Origin: an uncultured Fibrobacter sp.
GTDB taxonomy: Bacteria; Fibrobacterota; Fibrobacteria; Fibrobacterales; Fibrobacteraceae
Assembly (NCBI RefSeq): GCF_937877005.1
Contig: NZ_CALEFV010000101.1
Location: 1 to 9,503, forward strand
Direction of reading: 5' to 3'
Length of the DNA stretch: 9,503 bases
Positions 6,436-9,503 of this stretch are shown here, in pieces. A model generated the notes under the pieces. The model made no database searches. It saw only the letters and a program-made list of their open reading frames with translations, and was not told where the DNA came from. Every line of letters begins with the position of its first letter. The first letter of the stretch is position 1. The position numbers were made by a program, and so were the translations under genes.

Positions 6436-7497
6436 TTATTTAATAGCTTTCTTCAAAACTTCCAAATTTGATTGCATCACGCTCAGGTAGTCCACGCCAG
6501 ATTGCATCTGCGCATCCGTCACCGACTGCATCGAATTCAGCGTAAGAACCGGCGTTTCCTTCGACTTCTTGCTGGCGTCAAGAATCGCGCGCGCAATCTT
6601 CCCGTTGCTTCCGTCAATCGTGAAAATCGCGGGGAGCGCGAGCGAATCCATCTTGCCGGCCAAGAAGGCTACCGTCTCGAAACTCGCTTCGCTTTCGGCG
6701 GAACAGCCAACAAACGCGGCAAAATACTTAATGCCGTAATCATCCACCAGATAGCGAAACGGAAAACGGTCGCCAAAGAGAATTGTCTTTAACGAAGCGC
6801 TGTCTGTTGCTGCACGGTATTGGGCGTCCAGGGCGCTGATCTTTGCGATGTAAAGGCCCGCATTCATGTGGTATTCCGTAGCGTGCGCCGTGTCTACTTT
6901 CGAGAGGGCATCGGCAAGGTTCATCACCAGCAGTTCCGCGTTCTTCAGCGAGAGCCAAATGTGTTCGTCGTTTTCAGGCGCCTCGGCATGCTCGTGATGC
7001 TCGTGCTCATGTTCTTCGGCATGTTCGTGGTGCTCATGTTCGTGCTCTTCGGCTTCTTCGGCATGTTCATGATGGTGTTCCTCTTCGGCCTGCATGCCTT
7101 CCACGACTTCTTCTTCCTTGACGCGGTCGCCCAAAGCTTCCATCAGGTTCACTTGCACGCGGCCTTCCTTCGGCGTTGCTTTCAGCGCTTTCTCGATCCA
7201 TTCGTCGGATTCACCGCCTATATACACCACCATGTCGGCGCTCGCGATTGCTGCGATGTCCTGTGCCGATGGCTTGTAGCTGTGCAAGTCGGTGCCGTTC
7301 TTGATAAGCAATTTCAGGTTCACGGCGTCCAGACGGTCTCCGAGGACGTTCTTCAGCCAATCGTACTGCGGATAGATAGTCGTGACAATAGAAACTTTCT
7401 TTTGTGCGGGTGCTTTTTCGTTTGATTCTGCACTGCAAGCGACAAACGTCAGGGCTGCCGCCAAAACAAACATTGCAAATGCTGCAAATTTCTTCAT
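6436..7497 (-). CDS. znuA: Zinc-binding lipoprotein ZnuA (cluster A-I substrate-binding protein)
   Basis: A 353-residue substrate-binding lipoprotein that captures zinc in the periplasm and delivers it to ZnuB. Lipobox TFVAC gives acylated C21. The N-lobe includes YPQYDWLKNVLGD and the first zinc ligand candidate H72 in DLHSYKPS. A highly charged loop (about 127-175) holds 14 histidines in residues 141-170 and two identical 11-residue copies (150-160 and 161-171). H179 in DEHIWLS is the second ligand candidate. The usual third His position carries GDRFPFRYLVDDYG (242-255) instead, followed by GCSAESEASFE, a variant I associate with AdcA-like proteins of Firmicutes; D243 or E270/E274 may complete the site. 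The ATG at 7497 is supported by AAAGGA upstream and the lipobox. An upstream frame extension to 7581 is not used. It heads the znuA-znuC-znuB block, 80 nt after the small His/Cys gene. Confidence 0.95.
   Translation of the reverse strand: MKKFAAFAMFVLAAALTFVACSAESNEKAPAQKKVSIVTTIYPQYDWLKNVLGDRLDAVNLKLLIKNGTDLHSYKPSAQDIAAIASADMVVYIGGESDEWIEKALKATPKEGRVQVNLMEALGDRVKEEEVVEGMQAEEEHHHEHAEEAEEHEHEHHEHAEEHEHEHHEHAEAPENDEHIWLSLKNAELLVMNLADALSKVDTAHATEYHMNAGLYIAKISALDAQYRAATDSASLKTILFGDRFPFRYLVDDYGIKYFAAFVGCSAESEASFETVAFLAGKMDSLALPAIFTIDGSNGKIARAILDASKKSKETPVLTLNSMQSVTDAQMQSGVDYLSVMQSNLEVLKKAIK
6985..7050 (-). repeat. Tandem 33-bp repeat in znuA encoding EEHEHEHHEHA twice
   Basis: Two adjacent 33-bp units encode identical 11-residue blocks (ZnuA residues 150-160 and 161-171). 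At DNA level they differ at several third positions, so the protein repeat has been kept while codons diverged. This suggests selection on the His pattern rather than a very recent slip. The block lies in the His-rich loop thought to scavenge zinc in ZnuA proteins. Confidence 0.85.
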
Positions 7498-7577
7498 AAT
7501 AAGTCCTTTGCCCAATTGGGCCAAAATTTGAATTGATTCTTTATTGTTCGTGGCACTTGCCGTGCCCAGAGTGCCAA
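7498..7577 (-). other. 80-nt spacer before znuA with dyad symmetry
   Basis: On the minus strand a GGCAC/GTGCC hairpin candidate (7552-7556 with 7562-7566, 5-nt loop) is followed by an AT-rich stretch and then a perfect 12-bp palindrome GCCCAATTGGGC (7510-7521), directly upstream of the znuA ribosome site AAAGGA (7503-7508). Neither hairpin has a T-tract, so termination is not indicated. They might set mRNA processing or differential expression of znuA against the upstream genes. No strong promoter is evident. Confidence 0.35.
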
Positions 7578-7844
7578 TCAATTCAGTAGCAGGACTTTTT
7601 GTGATACGAGAGTTGTCGACGGCGAAACTGCCGCCTTAAAGCAGACTAATTTGAAATAGAAAAACCGTAAAGCAAGTTCGAAAGGTGCCACTACCAGTTC
7701 CATGCAAACTGAAATCAGTTCCAGACAACGGTGGATGTGGTGGCACACGTGGCAGTGATCGCCGTGGCAATGGTGTTCCAAGTGCCTGGCGACGTAGAGC
7801 GATGCCAAGATTACAAGCAACTTGTTGAACAGGGCGTTAACCAT
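7578..7844 (-). CDS. Small His/Cys-rich membrane protein (CHVC type), copy 1
   Basis: An 88-residue protein of unknown function. A hydrophobic segment (about 5-19, LFNKLLVILASLYVA) is followed by a very dense His/Cys cluster HLEHHCHGDHCHVCHHIHRC (21-40), which contains a CxxC motif (C31-C34), C26, C40 and nine histidines. A second hydrophobic stretch (about 41-72) includes VCMELVVAPFELALRFFYF. The gene is well supported despite its size: ATG at 7844 has GGAGG four nucleotides upstream, and its first 8 bases (ATGGTTAA) contain the stop codon of the regulator gene, so the two are translationally coupled. It has the same length and architecture as the protein at 4187-4453, and its HxCxGxxCxxC core is the pattern I recall from small zinc-locus proteins of Firmicutes. 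Metal binding at the membrane is the obvious inference; topology and role are open. Confidence 0.82.
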   Translation of the reverse strand: MVNALFNKLLVILASLYVARHLEHHCHGDHCHVCHHIHRCLELISVCMELVVAPFELALRFFYFKLVCFKAAVSPSTTLVSQKVLLLN

Positions 7845-8229
7845 GGCGCCTCCGCGAACAACCGGAGCAGCGGCCAAGCAACACGGACTGTTGCTGGTCC
7901 AGTTCAAATCCGCTGCGTTGTACCGAAAGCTGCAACACCTTGAGGGCGGGGCCTTCCAGGTGAAAGAACTTGCCGCAATCCTTGCATACGAGGTGCATCT
8001 TTTCTTCGCATTGGCCTGGGCCCGTGTAGCGGTAGCGCAACTCGTTGTTGTCGTCGGCGCCGACAATCTGCACGACTCCCGCCTTTTCCATGCGGGACAG
8101 GTTCCTATATATAGTGCTGAGCGAAACTTCGGGCAAACTTTTGGCAATTTCGGACGCCTTGAAAATGCGGTCGGGATTTTCGACCATGTAGTTCAGGATC
8201 ATCTGCCTTGTTTGCGTCTTGTATTCCAC
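7837..8229 (-). CDS. zur: Fur-family transcriptional regulator, probable zinc repressor Zur
   Basis: A 130-residue Fur-family repressor. The N-terminal winged helix (about 1-68) includes RQMILNYMVENPDRIFKASEIAKSL and the recognition-helix motif STIYRNLSRMEKAG (38-51). The C-terminal dimerisation and metal domain has C74, H79, CKDC (82-85), H90 and CSGC (121-124), the two CxxC pairs forming the structural zinc site. The usual HHHH stretch before the first CxxC is replaced by CEEKMHLVC, so the sensory site may use Cys. GTG at 8229 is chosen as start: GAGAAA precedes it, it gives the normal family N-terminus, and it leaves promoter and operator upstream. An in-frame GTG at 8343 would place the operator inside the gene. 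Its first-gene position in a zinc-uptake locus and the two boxes over its promoter suggest autorepression with zinc. Fur or PerR specificity cannot be excluded from sequence alone. Confidence 0.88.
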   Translation of the reverse strand: MEYKTQTRQMILNYMVENPDRIFKASEIAKSLPEVSLSTIYRNLSRMEKAGVVQIVGADDNNELRYRYTGPGQCEEKMHLVCKDCGKFFHLEGPALKVLQLSVQRSGFELDQQQSVLLGRCSGCSRRRHG

Positions 8230-8251
8230 TTTTTTCTCGAATTGTCCTAAA

Positions 8252-8270
8252 TTTGCGAACGATTTGCAAA
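8252..8270 (-). promoter_or_regulatory. Putative Zur operator, proximal box
   Basis: TTTGCGAACGATTTGCAAA (plus strand) is an imperfect 19-bp dyad with 7 of 9 base pairs symmetric around position 8261. It covers the predicted transcription start and the downstream edge of the -10 element of the regulator promoter, a position where repressor binding would block initiation. Assignment to Zur is inferred from location. Confidence 0.65.
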
Positions 8271-8297
8271 TATAGTAAATTTGCGAATGATTTGCAA
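8269..8297 (-). promoter_or_regulatory. Predicted sigma-70-type promoter of the zinc operon
   Basis: On the minus strand TTGCAA (plus 8292-8297) and TATATT (8269-8274) are separated by exactly 17 bp. The start would fall near 8262, giving a leader of about 33 nt to the GTG at 8229. The -35 and spacer lie under the distal operator box, and the start lies under the proximal box. Confidence 0.6.
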
Positions 8298-8298
8298 G
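8280..8298 (-). promoter_or_regulatory. Putative Zur operator, distal box
   Basis: TTTGCGAATGATTTGCAAG (plus strand), an imperfect 19-bp dyad with 7 of 9 symmetric pairs, one copy of the near-identical pair. It covers the predicted -35 and the adjacent part of the spacer of the regulator promoter. The centre-to-centre distance to the proximal box is 28 bp. Confidence 0.62.
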
Positions 8299-8345
8299 TC
8301 TTCGGTGCGAGGGCGAAGTACTGCTTTGTAGTGTTTTTTGCACTT

Positions 8346-8373
8346 TTGTTTTACTACATTTTGAAGTTAGATA
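8346..8373 (+). promoter_or_regulatory. Weak promoter candidate for pyrH
   Basis: TTGTTT (8346-8351), 16 bp, TAGATA (8368-8373) could drive pyrH with a very short leader. The match is poor, and no Shine-Dalgarno sequence is seen before the ATG at 8392 (the 20 bases before it are A/T-rich without GGA or GAG). The zinc operator boxes lie more than 45 bp upstream and probably do not control this gene. Confidence 0.3.
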
Positions 8374-8391
8374 AACCCAAACTAATTTGTT

Positions 8392-9099
8392 ATGTCAAAG
8401 TTCAAAAGAATTCTTCTCAAGCTTAGTGGCGAAGCCCTCGCGGGCGAAAAGGGCCACGGTATCGACAATGTCATTCTCTCCGACATGGCCTCTGAAATTG
8501 CATCTATCGTCAAGCAGGGTGTGCAGGTCGCGCTCGTGATCGGGGGTGGAAACCTCGTTCGCGGCATTTCCGCTTCGGCTGGTGGCATGAACCGAGCCCA
8601 GGGCGATGCCATGGGCATGCTCGGCACAGTCATGAACGGTCTTGCTATGCAGGACGCTCTTGACAAGCAGGGAATCGACTCCGTGGTGATGTCTGCCATC
8701 CGCATGGAACCGGTTTGCGAATTCTTCGACCGCCGCAAGGCCCTCAAGCTTTTGTCCGCAGGCTCCGTGGTGATTTTCTCCGCAGGCACCGGCAACCCGT
8801 TCTTCACGACGGACAGCTGCGCCGCTCTTCGCGCTATCGAAAGCGAATGCGACGTGATCATGAAGGCCACCAAGGTCGACGGCATCTACACGGCCGACCC
8901 GGTCAAGGACCCGACCGCGACCCGCTTCGACGACATCAGCTACAAGGAAGTTATCTCTCGCGGCCTCAAGGTGATGGACACCGCAGCGGTCGCCCTCTGC
9001 ATGGAAAACAACATGCCTATCTTCGTCTTCAAGATGGAAAAGGGTAACCTGACTCGCGCCGCCGTTCAGGGCGACCTCGGCACGCTGGTGCACTGCTAA
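8392..9099 (+). CDS. pyrH: UMP kinase (uridylate kinase) PyrH
   Basis: A 235-residue bacterial UMP kinase of the amino-acid-kinase fold, normal family length. It phosphorylates UMP to UDP with ATP in the cytosol, feeding RNA, DNA and sugar-nucleotide synthesis, and works as a hexamer. Motifs: KLSGEAL (10-16), IGGGNLVRG (50-58), GTVMNGLAMQDAL (78-90), FSAGTGNPFFTTD (129-141), MKATKVDGIYTADP (157-170) and the late MDTAAVALC segment (195-203). The ATG at 8392 gives the usual N-terminus although no ribosome site is visible. The gene is divergent from the zinc regulator and convergent with a Fic-family gene 10 nt beyond its stop. In many bacteria pyrH follows tsf; here it stands alone. No oddities in the protein. 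Confidence 0.97.
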   Translation: MSKFKRILLKLSGEALAGEKGHGIDNVILSDMASEIASIVKQGVQVALVIGGGNLVRGISASAGGMNRAQGDAMGMLGTVMNGLAMQDALDKQGIDSVVMSAIRMEPVCEFFDRRKALKLLSAGSVVIFSAGTGNPFFTTDSCAALRAIESECDVIMKATKVDGIYTADPVKDPTATRFDDISYKEVISRGLKVMDTAAVALCMENNMPIFVFKMEKGNLTRAAVQGDLGTLVHC

Positions 9100-9109
9100 T
9101 TTCAAACGG

Positions 9110-9503
9110 TTAAATCAAACTGTATTTCTGGCTTCGTCCGCCCTTGTTTTCGGGGCGGACGATTTCTTTTTGAATCAAGTCCTGGATGTCGCGGAGTGCG
9201 GAATCGTGGCTGGTGCCGGTAAAGGCGGCCACCTCTTTCACCGAGAATACGGCCGGCAGTTCTCCGTTCCAGATGGCTTCGATAATCTTCCTTTCGCGAC
9301 CACTCAAGTCGGCCTGCTGGTTCTTTTGCAGGAATTGCACTTTTTTCAAAGTGGCTGCAATTTCTTTTTCGCGGTTTTCGATTGCGCTCTTCAGGGCCTG
9401 CAGGAACCATAGGATCCATTCGGTCAAGTCACCGTTGCCGGCCTGCGCCTTTGAAAGAATTTGTATGTAATTTCCGGCCTGGGAATCATGAAATACGGTA
9501 TTT
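9110..9503 (-). CDS. Fic-family protein, C-terminal part (gene continues past the window)
   Basis: The frame is open from the right edge to a TAA at 9110-9112, giving 130 C-terminal residues. The first visible part, DSQAGNYIQILSKAQAGNGD then LTEWILWFLQALKSAI, is the helical stretch that typically follows the Fic core in Fic/DUF4172-type proteins (pattern YY..L..aQ.G..DiT.WL.WFL..l). A winged-helix-like tail follows: SGRERKIIEAIWNG, FSVKEVAAFTGTSHDSALRDIQDLIQKEIV, ending SQKYSLI. Fic proteins usually transfer AMP to target proteins, and members with such a DNA-binding-like tail are often autoregulated or toxin-like. The catalytic HPFxxGNGR motif would lie outside the window, so activity cannot be judged. 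A TTG at 9427 could be mistaken for a start, but the upstream codons are clearly coding. It shows no link to the zinc genes. Confidence 0.8.
   Translation of the reverse strand, partial: NTVFHDSQAGNYIQILSKAQAGNGDLTEWILWFLQALKSAIENREKEIAATLKKVQFLQKNQQADLSGRERKIIEAIWNGELPAVFSVKEVAAFTGTSHDSALRDIQDLIQKEIVRPENKGGRSQKYSLI
9134..9171 (+). terminator. Rho-independent terminator of pyrH inside the convergent Fic gene
   Basis: A perfect 10-bp stem (TCGTCCGCCC at 9134-9143 with GGGCGGACGA at 9153-9162) with a 9-nt loop is followed by TTTCTTTTT (9163-9171). It lies 35 nt after the pyrH stop and is oriented to end pyrH transcription. On the minus strand the stem has no T-tract after it, so the Fic gene would be read through. 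Confidence 0.85.

Larger units (their letters stand above)
8248..8297. repeat. 22-bp direct repeat, two copies 28 bp apart
   Basis: The copies at 8248-8269 and 8276-8297 differ at one base (C at 8260, T at 8288). Together they contain four ATTTGC words starting at 8251, 8262, 8279 and 8290, spaced 11, 17 and 11 bp. They lie wholly in the divergent intergenic region and coincide with the dyad boxes listed separately. Confidence 0.95.

Noticed and set aside
7471..7493. Two ATTTGC words in the znuA signal-peptide codons (minus strand) as an operator
   Set aside because: The spacing is 9 instead of 11, and the bases encode the ordinary signal sequence KFAAFAM, so chance is the simpler explanation.
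7845..8147. N-terminal extension of the first small membrane protein
   Set aside because: This part of the frame reads through the regulator gene in another phase and is Ser/Arg/Ala-rich. The ATG at 7844 has a strong ribosome site.
8395..9105. Minus-strand 236-codon frame
   Set aside because: It is the mirror of pyrH and encodes a His/Asp/Val-rich product without family features.
1..9503. CRISPR array, tRNA, rRNA or insertion sequence
   Set aside because: I saw no regularly spaced repeats beyond the twin operator, no recognisable tRNA or rRNA sequence, and no transposase motifs or terminal repeats.

Overview
The window looks like a chromosomal segment from a Gram-negative bacterium. It encodes an outer-membrane TonB-dependent receptor and two signal-peptidase-II lipoproteins. 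Base composition is moderate, and several genes appear to start at GTG. The style of the UMP kinase and of the zinc proteins is compatible with a gut or rumen Fibrobacterota member. That assignment is an impression, not something the sequence proves.

Region by region: 1-297 holds no confident gene, only a doubtful reading frame open from the left edge. From 8229 down to 298, ten genes lie on the minus strand. In transcription order they are a Fur/Zur-type repressor, an 88-residue His/Cys-rich membrane protein, znuA, znuC, znuB, a secreted OB-like protein, a second 88-residue His/Cys membrane protein, a His-rich lipoprotein, a ZnuD-like TonB-dependent receptor and a COG0523 (CobW/ZNG-type) GTPase. 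Most neighbours overlap or sit within about 80 nt. The one larger gap (4018-4186, 169 nt) may carry a second promoter. The regulator's promoter (TTGCAA, 17 bp, TATATT) is embedded in two near-identical dyad boxes at 8252-8270 and 8280-8298, the natural candidate for the Zur operator. Divergent to this, pyrH runs 8392-9099 on the plus strand. It converges on the 3' end of a Fic-family gene that leaves the window on the right, and the likely pyrH terminator lies inside that gene's coding sequence.

How it works together (inference from families): the receptor brings zinc across the outer membrane, perhaps handed over by the lipoprotein translated in overlap with it. ZnuA carries zinc to the ZnuB/ZnuC inner-membrane transporter. 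The GTPase allocates scarce zinc to client proteins, and the Fur-type protein shuts the locus down when zinc is sufficient. Four companions have no described function that I know of: the two 88-residue CxxC membrane proteins, the OB-like CxxxDAxACCSQG protein and the His-rich lipoprotein. They are the most interesting part of the window.
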